The notes: generated from the letters alone by a model not told the origin. 64,000 bases of DNA from Trichopria drosophilae (GCA_030407085.1 CM059585.1:92022501-92086500), one strand, 5' to 3'; numbered from the stretch's first letter, positions 37,692 through 48,875 are shown. Program-made: numbers and translations.

Positions 37692-38048
37692 TCACGATCG
37701 CATTTGTGAAAATAGTAAAAAATGAATCACCGCGAATGGAAACTCACATACAATGCACGCGATTGAACCTGGTAAGCGCGTGATTTTCCACATTTCGAAC
37801 GCATACCTACACCGGTGCACGTGACATTGCATCAACGCATCCATCGCACTTTGAACGATTTGGTCACGAAATGAGCCTTGCTCTTGGGATAATCGTCGCG
37901 TGTCCTCGGCCCTCCACTGCAGTTTCCTGATCGAATCTCGTATTCTCTCCATTTGTATCATGGAGTTTTGCGGGGAATAGTGAACGATGAACGTGGGACA
38001 CGTTGATTGATTATGTGACAGGGTCGTTGATTGTGCGCGATGAATCAA
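37692..38048 (-). CDS. Possible exon of an unidentified gene
   Basis: A 118-codon ATG-initiated opening whose central part (about residues 30-80) has balanced base composition and a polar, charged, helix-like make-up (MERIRDSIRKLQWRAEDTRR, then EQGSFRDQIVQSAMDALMQ), unlike chance AT-rich ORFs nearby. Start could be residue 1 (38048) or Met30 (37961). At about 37806 the strand reads GGTGTAG then GTATGCG, a good splice-donor match, after which the ORF turns hydrophobic and AT-rich; the exon may end there. I do not recognise the family. An alternative is a remnant of an old element. No neighbour gives functional context. Confidence 0.4.
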   Translation of the reverse strand: MIHRAQSTTLSHNQSTCPTFIVHYSPQNSMIQMERIRDSIRKLQWRAEDTRRLSQEQGSFRDQIVQSAMDALMQCHVHRCRYAFEMWKITRLPGSIACIVCEFPFAVIHFLLFSQMRS

Positions 38049-38660
38049 TTGTTTTTATGATTCTCCTCTTCACCTTTTAAGCGTTGTTTTGTAAGTTTTA
38101 AATTAAGAAAGATAAGGTGAAATGAGCAAAAAATCCTATGTAAACTAAGGAACTTGACCTCTTTGTGTTCTTTCTTGTTAGATAATGACTTATGATATTA
38201 TCAGTGTAATTATGTAATTGGTCTTTATCGAATGAATAAATTATGATTTATTTGGCTCGCAGATTATCGAGATTTATACCAGATTAGATAAGAGAATACC
38301 CCCGGCAGAATCGTTAGAGATTTGAAAATCAAAGAGGAATAAAATAACTATGATATAACAAATTCTTGTAGTGATGTAAGATATTATTACAACAAGTGTG
38401 AAACAATTGAAGGTTTATTCGAAGGCAGAAAAACAGTAAATTCTAAAAAGAGGCAAATAGTTATTAAAAATAACGCATTTTCTTGTTAACCTAGCACGAG
38501 ATTCTGTCAAGCAATAAACGTATTTTCTCATAGTACTCAGGAAACAATTCTTTTCAGCTTCGATCGTACGTATATTTGATTCTAGATTTACTTTTACACT
38601 CAACTAGTACCTTTTTTAAGTAATGCATAAATATGACATTCAAAAGTCATCGATGCATGG
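38049..38660. other. AT-rich non-coding stretch
   Basis: Only a 62-codon chance-like opening (38415-38603 minus) is present. Confidence 0.5.
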
Positions 38661-38663
38661 AAT

Positions 38664-38957
38664 GTAAAAATCGAATATTTTGCTGAATAATAAATAATTT
38701 TCTGCTTCAACAAATTCTAACAAATCCAGTTCTAACCTGAACAGAAGAAAGAATATTGACAAATTTATTCGTTACCTGACTCGAAATCTATAGAACAAAA
38801 TTTCTGATTTTTAGCCAAATATCTCTTGTCTCTTACGTGTAGTGATATATACGACACTATTCTATTTCTCTTATATTTAAAAATTAAAACTGGATTTGTA
38901 AGAATTTATTGAAGCAGAAAATTATTTATTATTAACAAAATATTCGATTTTGATATG
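38664..38957. repeat. Fold-back element, 294 bp
   Basis: The left arm 38664-38735 and right arm 38885-38957 are reverse complements (shared strings AATCGAATATTTTG, AATAATTTTCTGCTTCAA, CAAATCCAGTT) with a few mismatches. The 150-bp loop has no ORF. Confidence 0.75.
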
Positions 38958-41150
38958 AAAATATAATATATTATATATGAATAAATAAACTGACTACTGC
39001 ACTGAACTCATCTGCATAGGTTGCCACATTTTTTATTATATTTATAAATGGTAAAATATTAAAAACCAATTTTCTTTGAGTTACTTGTATGTTCTGTTAT
39101 AATATCTATTCTGTTTGTTCAGCGGGAGTATGTTTTCTAAATTACTTTCTGAGATGATGCAATTTTCTAGACAATTTTTCTCGGCGTATTATACGATACT
39201 ACAAATCTACTCACTTAAATGCTTTATTTCAAGGGGAAACGTTTGATGATGTTGCATTAAATGACAAATTGCAAGGTTGCCAATCGTTTTCCTTTATTTC
39301 TTGAGAACGGATAAAATCATTTGTACACATTTGATTAGTTAGGTTTATTAACAGCAGATAATAGGTTTTAATGATTGTACGTTTTGTCACCTCCTTTAGG
39401 AAATATTTTCTGCAATAAATAACAAGTATAAACCGCTTGTGTTATTCGAAATTTATCACTACTAGTGGACTGAAAAAACTAAATCGTTGATCCAACTAAA
39501 CCAAATATATTCTTTAACAACAAAAAACGTAGTTGAAATAACTATTTTCATTCCATAAATGAACAATTTCAATTAATTAAATGGTAAAAGCTTTGTCCCG
39601 TATTAACCAATTAAAATGGCAATCATGACTGTTTCGAATAATTGAAATAACTATAAAAATAGTGAACTTCATTAATTTTTGTATTAAATACATTTCTCGC
39701 GCAAGAACATTGGCAAAAAAATTAGGTCAGTTTTTTATTTTATGAACTAATATTTAATTCGATGACTACTATGCGACTATTTGAATCGATATCATTTTCT
39801 TCCTCTCAAACATTGAATGGTGACACTAACCTCAAATTATTCATACCCAGCTTCAAAATTTCTGAATATGTTATGCCAGGGTTCTAAAATGTCTAATACT
39901 TTTCTTCATGTTAACCTTTCTTCTCGACTAAACTGAACATACGGTTATTGACCCCCAATGGTCGTCTCCACTTCACTTTATTACCGAATGTACTATATAT
40001 ACATTTATTTAGCGAAAACCTCGTATTCGCAAATCGATAGCAATAAATTTTATACTATATATTCTACCGTGATTCCGTTTCACATTTCGCAACAACAAAC
40101 AGGATATGTTCCTCTTGATTACACAGTACAGTTATTCAACCTACTAAATAAAAAACAGTTAATATTTATGAAAATGGTTTGTTCAACAACTGAAGTAACT
40201 GAATTTACTATTTTTTTTATTTAGATTGTTAACTACTTAAAAATAGTTGAACGGGTATATGGCGATACTAAAATATTAAAAAGATTCTTAATTTTATTAT
40301 ATTTTATAGTTAAAAACTTAACAAATTTAAAATAGTTCGTTCAACCATAGTCGGTTTACTATTTTACAAACTAATTCGATATGTTACCTTTTTGCAAACA
40401 GCTATTTTTGAAATAGATAAATCAACTATTCGATTATTCTGCTATTCTATTACTGCTACTGCTATCAATGTTTTTATATAAATCTATACGTAAACAAACA
40501 TGTTATAATAAATGTATATTAAATGTTAATAATAAAGTCGGTGTGAAAATACGATATGCCTTCAAACTTTTCAATTAACCCATTATGGTCTATAGAATCG
40601 TTTTGTCATTCAAGTTTGAATTGTTGCCGCATGATCAGTGCGATGAAAAAAATATTTGGGAATCATTGTCTCACGTTTTTCAGGGTGTAGCAACACCTGC
40701 AAACAAAAAGAAATTAACTTTTGTTATTTTGGGTCTAATTTCCTGAAATTCGAATACTCTGAATTACTGTGGACCAAACAGGGCTGCCTGCTTTCAATTT
40801 CTACTATAGGGATTATAAGTGCGAGTGCAACGTAATAGTGAAGGAAGGAAATGAGAAACTCGGGTTCGATCCCGCACTCAACGTAAGATTTATATATTTG
40901 CTTCGGTATTATGTCGTCAATAAAATCAGTTGAGCAGATATTGAACATCTTCGGCAAATATTGCCGAAGTTAGCTAGATCCGTTTCTGCTTCATTCATTT
41001 TGGCAGAATGCCATACTATTATCATATTATTTGTGTACTTTTTGAACGTATTTCAGTCTAATGACAGAAATGGAAAATATCAATGCATCTATTTCAATTG
41101 TTGTTTGAAGTAAAATATAATTCTAAACATACTATAAAGAATGCAAGAAC
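38958..41150. other. AT-rich non-coding stretch with one isolated B-box
   Basis: No gene. GGTTCGATCCC at 40863-40873 is a perfect Pol III B box in CGGGTTCGATCCCGCACTC, but there is no A box at the expected distance, so it may be a tRNA or SINE fragment. The 88-codon opening at 39958-40224 has chance-like composition. Confidence 0.4.
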
Positions 41151-41152
41151 AA

Positions 41153-42100
41153 ACTAGATGCCTTCGACCCGAGTGCCTACAATTTTGGCTAAATTCGTAT
41201 TGCAGTTCCCTGACGAAAGGCTGATGCTTCCGGGAATATTCCCATTCTAACACTGCCAGGAAAGAAGGCGGCAGAGGGTAGTTCTAGCATCGTTAGGTTC
41301 AAGTAGTTTCTATACATATATTGTAACAATATCTTGTTCCTTAAATAGGGTGAATATGCCAATGAATGGACGGTTAAGCATTTTTCACACTTTGATCGAT
41401 TGTAACTTTTGAATTCTTTTATGAAAATTTAATTATGATACCACTATTACAATCGTTAGACTCTGCTCTTTATGGCCGTGTACTTCAGCCTTTGATTTTA
41501 TTTAATTATTAACCTCGTCTTCATACGTTTGTAAACAAATCCGCTAAACCCCAATGAATAGACGGGTTATATCAAATGGGACGTTTTCAGTACCAGTTTT
41601 GGATGGCTTTAAAACTTTGCTTTGATTTTACAAAATAATAAACACTGGAAGATCAATAGTACTGTAAATATTGTTTTGAATGTTCAAAGAACATAAAAAT
41701 ATGTATTTTGTTGCATGTTATGCAACATACATTCATAAGAAATAGAAATATATAGAAAATCGTCCATTCATTGGTAGTCGTCCATTCATTGGCATATTCA
41801 CCCTGTATTAAAATTGAAAATGAGCATTTTCAAAACTTCGACCCCGACCGCAGGTCAGCCGAAGCACTGACAAATGAGCACGTCTTGTTCACACTGATGC
41901 TTAAAAAAACGCGGTTTAGTCGAGTTTTTGACAGGTCGGGTAGCAGGAAATAAATTTTTTTATATGTGGGATACTTCGGTTTCCGTTTTTTACGGCATTA
42001 TTGTTGATTTTACGAAGAAATGAATACAACCTTTTTTGTAGAGAATTTGATGCTCTATATTTTTTGTTTGAAACATTTTTTTGTACAATTTGTATTTTTT
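41153..42100 (+). mobile_element. RepB copy F, right end interrupted by another element
   Basis: It starts ACTAGATGCCTTCGACCC and follows copy E (13948 onward) closely, including the nested MITE and CGACCCCGACCGCAGGTCAG. It stops in the TTTGTATTTTTT tract at 42100, where the fold-back element at 42101-42490 begins. The RepB right terminal repeat is not found after that. Confidence 0.65.
41348..41803. mobile_element. TA-flanked MITE nested in RepB copy F
   Basis: Second copy of the MITE at 14144-14581, with ends GGGTGAATATGCCAATGAAT and the reverse complement near 41803. An extra local repeat of CGTCCATTCATTGG occurs just inside the right end (41761-41794). It has the same location within the host repeat as in copy E. 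Confidence 0.7.
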
Positions 42101-42490
42101 TGACAAGGAAAGTATTATTTCTGAAGTATTTTTTCGTACTGAAAACGGTGGCGCTAACAGAATTTTGCTATTACGTCATACTTTGGAAAAAATGAGGTTA
42201 AATGTGGTTAAAAGATTAGGTTAAATCCACGTTTTTCTCCAAAATGTGACTTCATAGCAAATTTCTGCTGACGCCAAAGTTTCGGCACCAAAGAATACTT
42301 CAGAAATGATACTTTTCTTGTCAAAAATAAATTCTCCTATGCTACAAAATATACTGAAATATGGCCAAAAACACTGATTTTGACACATTAAATCACATTT
42401 TTTCCAAAAATGCGACGTGATAGCACAATTCTGGCAGCGTCACCGGTTGCAACACGAAAAAATACTTCAGAAAGGATACTTCGCTTGTCA
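42101..42490. mobile_element. Fold-back element with three internal units, 390 bp
   Basis: Both ends start TGACAAG when read inward (42101 plus; 42490 minus), then GAAGTAT and TCTGAAGTATTTTTTCG. A third, inverted copy of the same unit lies at about 42230-42335 in the middle. The repeated AATTTTGCTATTACGTCA-like and TGGCGCT/GACGC blocks give three units in the order forward, reverse, reverse. Inserted into RepB copy F. Confidence 0.7.
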
Positions 42491-43015
42491 AAGGCAAAAT
42501 CAGTGTCGGACAGTGTAATGCGGGAGATTATACAAAAACGAAAGCTGGAAATTATTAGTCACATTGGACTATATTTGTGAACCGCATGTTTTTTCTTGAA
42601 ATAATACAGTACATAAGTTGAAAACAACCCAAATGTTATTTACGTTTGGTTAACAATAGAAAAATTCAACTCGGGATTTTATTTGGTATGCTACTTAAAT
42701 GTCTCAACATGATTTTTAGAGGGTGAAATATGAGGATTGAAGAAGCAATTTTAAAAAGAAGCTCTTATTTTCCTCCTTATGGACGTCTCCTTTTTGCTTT
42801 TCATCCTTTCCTTTCTTATTATTAAAAATTGCTGGAATGTCAGCACAATTGCAATTGCGGTCTTCTTGCATTGAAGCAATTATTAAAAGATGCACTTAAA
42901 TTTCGATTATAAAAAATGTAGGAAAAGTACTCATACTAGCTATGTGCATGCTAAAAACGCATTTTTATAAATTCAATTACTATTCATTAAACTCAGCCCA
43001 TAAACTATTATAAAG
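42491..43015. other. Unassigned spacer
   Basis: AT-rich; no gene or repeat recognised. Confidence 0.5.
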
Positions 43016-43018
43016 ATA

Positions 43019-43330
43019 CACGGAGAAAAATAATCAATAAAATCAGCCGAAAAATCCGCAGATTCTACCAATTTTATCCTATAGGGACAGCTGTTTAAAT
43101 TCCGTTAGGGATAGCCGATAATTTCAGCTAAGTTTACTGAAAAAGTCCGCAAATTTAACGGAACAAATCTGCTAATGTAGCGGAAATTTAGAGCTAAGCG
43201 CGAATTGAGTAGGGTTAAGGCTACATTAGCGGAATAAAAACAGCTAAAATTGCATATATTTTCGGCAATTCCAGCCAAAAATTTTAGCTGATATGAATCA
43301 GCTAATCCAGTGGAGTCATTTTTCTTCGTG
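43019..43330. mobile_element. TA-flanked MITE, 312 bp
   Basis: TIRs CACGGAGAAAAAT at 43019 and CACGAAGAAAAAT (reverse strand) ending at 43330 are bordered by TA at 43017-43018 and 43331-43332. The interior is filled with CAGCTAA/TTAGCTG and TCCGC/GCGGA motifs on both strands. The 78-codon minus ORF inside is a by-product. Confidence 0.75.
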
Positions 43331-43332
43331 TA

Positions 43333-45095
43333 CGGCTTCAAGCAAAATTTAGGAAATCATTATTTTTATCCAATTTAAAGATGATCTTTAATTGTACACA
43401 TCGCAGATAAAATTCGATCAATTAGGAATAACCTTTCGATTATACAATTTATTTGCTAAAAATTCAGCAACAAAAATCAGTCAATACTTGCACGGAACAA
43501 ATTTATTTCACTTTCTGCCGAATTAAATTCGGTTGTATGCAATTCGGATATAACCAAACATTTCAGTTGTAAGTATGAATCTAAACGATCACCATAATAT
43601 ATAATATAATACCTAAGGATGTGGTTGGGACAATATTTGCATCGACAGGTATATCGTTCACTGCAAATTCTTAGCATCTCCTAATTTTTCGTATGCTATA
43701 AAATGTCCAAATTTCAGAAAAATCGGCGTCTTTCACTTGGGTGGTAGTGTTACTTATGAGAAGTAATGTTGATATGTTTGTTTACGTATCCAAGGATATT
43801 GCGCGTTTAACACTTATGATCCTACTGCGAACCATGTATAAAGTAGCATATTTGTATCCTGCTGGTTATCAACCTGGATATCAAAAAGATACACAATCGT
43901 GGTATTCTCATCTATTTTACGGGTTTTCAATTTAATTCTCCAAAAATGTCAAATTATACTAAAATTAAATTAAACCAAAATTTATGTGATATCTACCTCT
44001 GCAAAAACAAAAACAAACGAAATATGTCCATATTGTTTTTTCAAATTCTTATTTTATATCATTTCATTTTATAGCTATACAGAAATTCTCTGTTTCTAGG
44101 AAGGTTTTTATGGACTCGATTAATACTTGATGTACCTATATTTCCCATCTCGTAAAATATATTGCGAGTTTATAATCGTCTTGTCGCATTAGGTTCCTCG
44201 ACTATTAAGTCATAGTAAAAGAAGAACAAACTTTTACTGCGACGTACACATTAGCTGACTAACGTTCTTTACTAATTTCGCATTCTTTATTCTATATAAA
44301 CGGCGATAAGCTCGTTACCTCGTCGGCGTCGCTCGCATTCTGAGCTTTATGCGTTATACGCTCAGATAGAATCCCTTCCACGTTATTCCGTATACTAACG
44401 AGGTTACTGTATCATAACTCCAGAACGAGTGCACGGTAGAGATAAGTCCTTTATTTACACAGGGAATTAGCATGGCCTCTTGCACATTGTATACATACAC
44501 GCGGCCTGCATGCTTCGGTAACACGGGGATTCACCGGAAATGTGCACACGCCCCCCATAAATCTCGTTCGTGCAATGTATACCATTACTAAAAACAAATT
44601 TGTACCTTTGAGATGCGCAGAAAGATTTGCAGAAAAATTCCAGGTATATGCTTAACTTTGTTAACATAACTGAATTTCGATATGCTTGAAAAATGTTGGA
44701 GAGAAATGAGGTCAGGCACTAACTACATAGATCCTGGAAGACCTAACGGACTACCCAAGTAGAAATAGACGGAGTGAAAACACGGTACAATGCGAACCAA
44801 GCACTAACGTCAGGTACTGATTATTGCAAATAATTCAGTAGTTCTCACAATAATATCATTAGTAATCTGCTGCAGTACTGGTAGTCAGTTACACATCTAA
44901 TCAGTGTTGGTAATACTTACCGCCAGTACGGTTTTCTGAATGAAATGAGTACTGACCTCAGAGTTACCAATACAAACATCCAATATCGATTATCATTACC
45001 TTTTTTAGTATTCAACGATTGCTAACCCATGAAAGAAAGATGTTATTATTTAACCTCCAGTACTGGTTATATTAAGAAGTGGTTGCATTTAATTT
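43333..45095. other. Non-coding stretch, possible core promoter at about 44290
   Basis: No supportable gene. At 44290-44297 TCTATATAAACGGC is a good TATA box, followed about 30 bp later by a CpG-containing segment (44315-44400) that is less AT-rich. No ORF downstream supports a gene, so this is only a candidate promoter. Confidence 0.25.
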
Positions 45096-45232
45096 GAGGG
45101 AACGGTGTATACCGATCGTATAACAAACGTATCCCAATCGGATCCTAATCGTATCTAGTATCCACAGGATCCGTATGATATGGGATATACGCTTGGGGTA
45201 CGATTGGTATACGATGGGTATACGGTTCCCTC
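45096..45232. mobile_element. Palindromic MITE, 137 bp
   Basis: Ends GAGGGAACGGTGTATACC (45096) and GGTATACGGTTCCCTC-type (to 45232) are inverted repeats, and the arms remain partly complementary toward the centre (CGATCGTAT, CCCAATCG against CGATTGG, ATACGATGG). No ORF. Confidence 0.7.
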
Positions 45233-45505
45233 ACCAATTTCTGACTGCCATAATAAATTAGTACTGAGTTGATCCTTTTACCCGCAGACAAGAGTATACT
45301 TTTCTGAACATCTTGTTGCGCTGAGTCCGGATTTGAAGTAAAAATCCCGCAATTGGCTCTACATTCCGACATATCTTAACCTTAACGTGCTAAAAATAAC
45401 GATTATGGCTTATTTTTGAGATTATATAGCATCGACTTTTCTCTTTTATCTGCACTATTATAAACTCAATCTTAATTTGCAATCCATCGCGTTTCAAATA
45501 TTGTT

Positions 45506-45508
<3 letters not shown>

Positions 45509-45542
<34 letters not shown>
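45509..45542. repeat. (TA)n microsatellite at the E2 insertion site
   Basis: About 17 TA units end exactly at the left tip of E2. A TA run is a natural target for a TA-specific element. Confidence 0.95.
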
Positions 45543-45545
<3 letters not shown>

Positions 45546-45558
45546 GGTGATCCAAAAG

Positions 45559-46270
45559 TCCCGGAACAGCAAAATATCTCAGCGGGAGTGCATTTTCGGG
45601 GAAAATGTTTTAGACAAAAGTTTAAGGATTTTTCCCTGGCTATTTAATGGCGATATTGAATTTGACCTTGAGCATGACCTTGAAGGTTATTTCAAGGTCA
45701 AGTTAATTTTTTTAAATGGGAACCCCTATTTTTTTTTTCACGGATTCGGAAAGAGCACAAAATTTTACGTCCGAATATGCTATGGCCGTTTTTTTCGGCA
45801 AGGTCATTTCAAGGTGAAACTTAAAACTCCCGTGACGGCGAAATATCTCAGAGGGTGTGCATTTCTTTGGAAATTGTTTCAGACAAAAGTTTAAGGATTT
45901 TTCCCGGGCTATTTAATGGTAGCACAGAATTTGACCTTGAACATAACCTTCAAGGTTATTTCAAGGTCAAGTTTGTTTTTTTTTAATGGAAACTGCTATT
46001 TTTTTCCACGGATTCGGAGAGAGCACAAAATTTTACGTCCAAATATGCTATGGCCGTTTTTTTCGGCAATGTCATTTCAAGGCCAAACTTAAAACTCCCG
46101 GAACAGCGAATTAACTCAGCAAGAGGTCATTTTCGGGTAAAATGTTTCAGACAAAAGTTTCAGGATTTTTTCCGGGATATTTAATGCTAGCATAAAATTT
46201 GACCTTGAAAATTACCTTGAAGATTATTCTCAGGTCAAGATTATTTTTTTTTTTTAATTGGAACCCCGTT
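45559..46270 (+). repeat. Tandem ~269-bp units in the E2 left TIR
   Basis: Three direct units begin TCCCGGAACAGC at 45559, TCCCGTGACGGC at 45828 and TCCCGGAACAGC at 46096 (period 269 and 268). The third ends early at about 46270. Each holds the order ACTCAGC or TCTCAGC, GACAAAAGTTT, TATTTAATG, TGACCTTGA, and the first two also CACGGATTCGGA and GCTATGGCCG. The 9-mer TCAAGGTCA, in either orientation, occurs 3, 2 and 1 times in units 1 to 3 (a slightly decayed set in the inner units). Confidence 0.85.
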
Positions 46271-46767
46271 TCATTTTCTTAACGAAGTTATGAGGATCTT
46301 CCGGTATTGAGAGTGGTTAAATTCATTTTGTTCAGTCGATGCTATTACTGGACGATCTGCTCTAGGGAGATCCTTTACAGTGCCGTAAACTTCGAAACAA
46401 TTTATTGTTCTGCCAAAAGTCGATTTAGGAATCAGTTCCTGTCCCTCGCTTGTCCTCTAATTTTGTAAATAGAATAATAAACTGTTTAAAAAAAGTGTAT
46501 ACATACATCTTACGCAACACTTGTGCAAAGTGAACTTGGGCGCGCGAACAGCGACAGAGAGCACGAGTCACCAGCGAAGTAAATAAACAACATACATTCA
46601 CATTGAATTTATACATACGTGTACAGTCTTATAAGGTTACATTTTGGTCTTAACTTTATCGTTTTGTGAGATACATGGATTTCCTATCTAAACGCCTTTC
46701 CTATCTAAACGTATTAAGCATCATTTCAGTAACAAAATACATACGTATATTTCGTACAAAGAGAGCA

Positions 46768-47850
46768 ATGGCTGCGCTAAGTGAACGAGAAAGAATAACC
46801 ATTCTCATGATGAGAGGCTGGGGTGATAACCAGCGATCTTTAGAGAATGTGCGAACCTTATTTAACGCATCATTTAGAGAGGGACGAGAACCGATTTCTA
46901 AATCTACTGTTAGCAGAACAATAAATCGTTTTGAAGTTCACGGTACTGTGAAGGATCTCCCAAGAGCAGGTCGTCCAGTAACAGCATCAACTGAAGAAAA
47001 TGAGTTGAATGTCGCGCTGTCAATAACGGAAGATCCTCATACTTCCATCAGGAAAGTTAAACAGCAGCACGACTTATGTTACGGTACAGTACAACGGATC
47101 TTAACTAAAAACTTAAAATTTCACCCATACAAAGTTAGACTCGTACAACAATTGAATGAAGACGATCCTGATAGACGCCTACAGTTTGCGGAATTAATGA
47201 TGAATCGAATAGATGCTGATGCCGGTTTCTTGAATCGCATCGTATTTTCTGATGAAGCTACATTCTTCTTAAATGGGGCAATCAATAGACATAACATGTC
47301 TTATTGGAGTGAAACCAATCCTAATTGGATGGTCGATAGTCGTTCTACTCAATATACCGAAAAAGTAAACGTATGGGCAGGTATTATAAACAATGCGGTA
47401 GTTGGGCCCTTCTTCATCGAGGGTACCCTTACTGGTCAAAAATACCACGATATGTTGAGGGACGACATCATCCCTGCTATTCAGGTTATTGTAGGCGAGG
47501 ATTTCGATCAGACTTGGTTTCAGCAAGATGGTGCAGCACCCCATTATGCAACAGATGTTCGCAATTATTTGAGTGATGTATTCGCAGAACGGTGGATAGG
47601 TCGAAGGGGTGTAATAGAATGGCCACCAAGATCTCCGGATCTTATGCCCCTTGACTATTTTCTATGGGGTTATCTCAAAGATAGAGTGTATCGAACGAAA
47701 CCGGTGAATATTGAGGAAGTAAAACAACGAATACGGGATGAGATCGCGGCTATAGAACCAGATATGATTAAAAAAGTCGTATCGACTTTTTATAATCGCT
47801 TGGGATATTGCCAAGAAGTTCATGGCAATCACTTTGAGCATAAGCTTTAG
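46768..47850 (+). CDS. DD41D Tc1/mariner-superfamily transposase (E2)
   Basis: A 360-residue protein, the element's own cut-and-paste enzyme. It starts at the ATG at 46768, where MAALSERERI aligns with MAELSERDRI of E1; the open frame extends 34 codons upstream to a GTG, which I do not use. The N-terminal ~110 residues are the helix-turn-helix region, with SKSTV at 44-48 and the hinge LPRAGRPVTAS at 64-74. The catalytic residues are D162 (VFSDEATF), D254 (FQQDGAAPH) and D296 (PDLMPLDYFLWG), again 41 residues between the last two. It has about the same length as E1's protein and roughly half-identical sequence by eye. No interruption is seen, so an active enzyme is possible. Confidence 0.92.
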   Translation: MAALSERERITILMMRGWGDNQRSLENVRTLFNASFREGREPISKSTVSRTINRFEVHGTVKDLPRAGRPVTASTEENELNVALSITEDPHTSIRKVKQQHDLCYGTVQRILTKNLKFHPYKVRLVQQLNEDDPDRRLQFAELMMNRIDADAGFLNRIVFSDEATFFLNGAINRHNMSYWSETNPNWMVDSRSTQYTEKVNVWAGIINNAVVGPFFIEGTLTGQKYHDMLRDDIIPAIQVIVGEDFDQTWFQQDGAAPHYATDVRNYLSDVFAERWIGRRGVIEWPPRSPDLMPLDYFLWGYLKDRVYRTKPVNIEEVKQRIRDEIAAIEPDMIKKVVSTFYNRLGYCQEVHGNHFEHKL

Positions 47851-48201
47851 TAAGATACATAATTTCATCAAAATCTTAGTATACCCATCTTGCCTTAACT
47901 GTCTGGGGACACCCACACACACACACACACGCACACGCACACGCACACGCACACGCATACGCACAGGTGACGGCGAGGGGAACCACCTGAACAAAGCACC
48001 CCGAAGAGGTGTAAACCCGACCGTGCTACCTCCACGCGGTACATCTTGGGTAATGCTAAAGCCGGCGGTAGCATTGGAAACAATGTAAAAATGTTACCCA
48101 TACATACGGTATTTATAAACGTATCGGATGTAAAAAAAAAATGTATATTTTTATCCGGGAACAATGATAATGCATTGCACTCTGGAAACTCTGGAAACAT
48201 T
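47851..48201 (+). other. E2 3' non-coding part with (CA)n tract
   Basis: After the TAG stop comes CTTGCCTTAACTG at 47889-47901, the same string repeated three times 3' of the E1 gene, followed by CTGTCTGGGGAC and a (CA)n/(CG CA)n tract at 47911-47966. Beyond it is a GC-balanced section to about 48075. No further gene. Confidence 0.6.
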
Positions 48202-48873
48202 ACGAAAATAAAACGGGGTTCCAATTAAAAAAAAATAGTCTTGAGCTTAGAATAAGCCTCAAGGTAATTTTCAAGGTTAAATTCAATGGTGCCTCTTGCT
48301 GAGTTAATTCGCTGTTCCGGGAGTTTTAAGTTTGGACTTGAAATGACATTGCCGAAAAAAAACGGCCATAGCATATTTGGACGTAAAATTTTGTGCTCTC
48401 TCCGAATCCGTGAAAAAAAATAGCAGTTTCCATTAAAAAAAACAAACTTGACCTTGAAATAACCTTCAAGGTCATGTTCAAGGTCAAATTCTGTGCTACC
48501 ATTAAATATCCCAGGAAAAATCCTTAAACTTTTGTCTGAAACAATTTCCAAAGAAATGCACACCCTCTGAGATATTTCGCCGTTACGGGAGTTTTAAGTT
48601 TCACCTTGAAATGACCTTGCCGGAAAAATCGATCATATCATACTCGGACGTAGAATTTCCCGCTCTTTCAGAATCCATGAAAAAAAATAGGGGTTCCCAT
48701 TTAAAAAAATTAACTTGACCTTGAAATAACCTTTAAGGTCATGTTCAAGGTCAAATTCAATATCGCCATTAAATAGCCAGGGAAAAATCCTGAAACTTTT
48801 GTCTGAAACATTTTCCTCGAAAATGCACTCCCGCTGAGATATTTTGCTGTTCCGGGACTTTTGGATCACCCTG
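48202..48873 (-). repeat. E2 right terminal inverted repeat
   Basis: Reverse complement of the left TIR with the same tandem units read from the outer end inward. It is about 67 bp shorter than the left TIR, so units differ by small deletions. Five exact TCAAGGTCA/TGACCTTGA sites were counted, in two clusters near 48450-48490 and 48715-48757. Confidence 0.85.
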
Positions 48874-48875
48874 TA

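Larger units (their letters stand above)
45543..48873 (+). mobile_element. E2: complete DD41D Tc1/mariner-type transposon with ~0.7-kb TIRs
   Basis: A 3,331-bp element bordered by TA at 45541-45542 and 48874-48875. Tips are CAGGGTGATCCAAAAGTCCC at both ends. The left TIR is about 45543-46281 and the right about 48202-48873, so TIRs occupy 40% of the element. It holds one transposase gene on the plus strand. Tips and gene are clearly related to E1 (CAGGGTCATCGAAAAGTATC), but the TIRs are otherwise different. A (CA)n tract lies between gene and right TIR. Confidence 0.9.

Noticed and set aside
40863..40873. tRNA or SINE from an isolated B box
   Set aside because: No A box at 40-50 bp upstream and no cloverleaf; listed only as a possible fragment.
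44285..44400. Gene promoter with TATA box
   Set aside because: The TATATAAA match is good but there is no downstream ORF or exon evidence; kept only as a low-confidence note.
46666..46767. 34-codon N-terminal extension of the E2 transposase from a GTG
   Set aside because: The extension has no counterpart in E1, and the ATG at 46768 begins the conserved MA-LSER start. GTG is not a usual start in animals.
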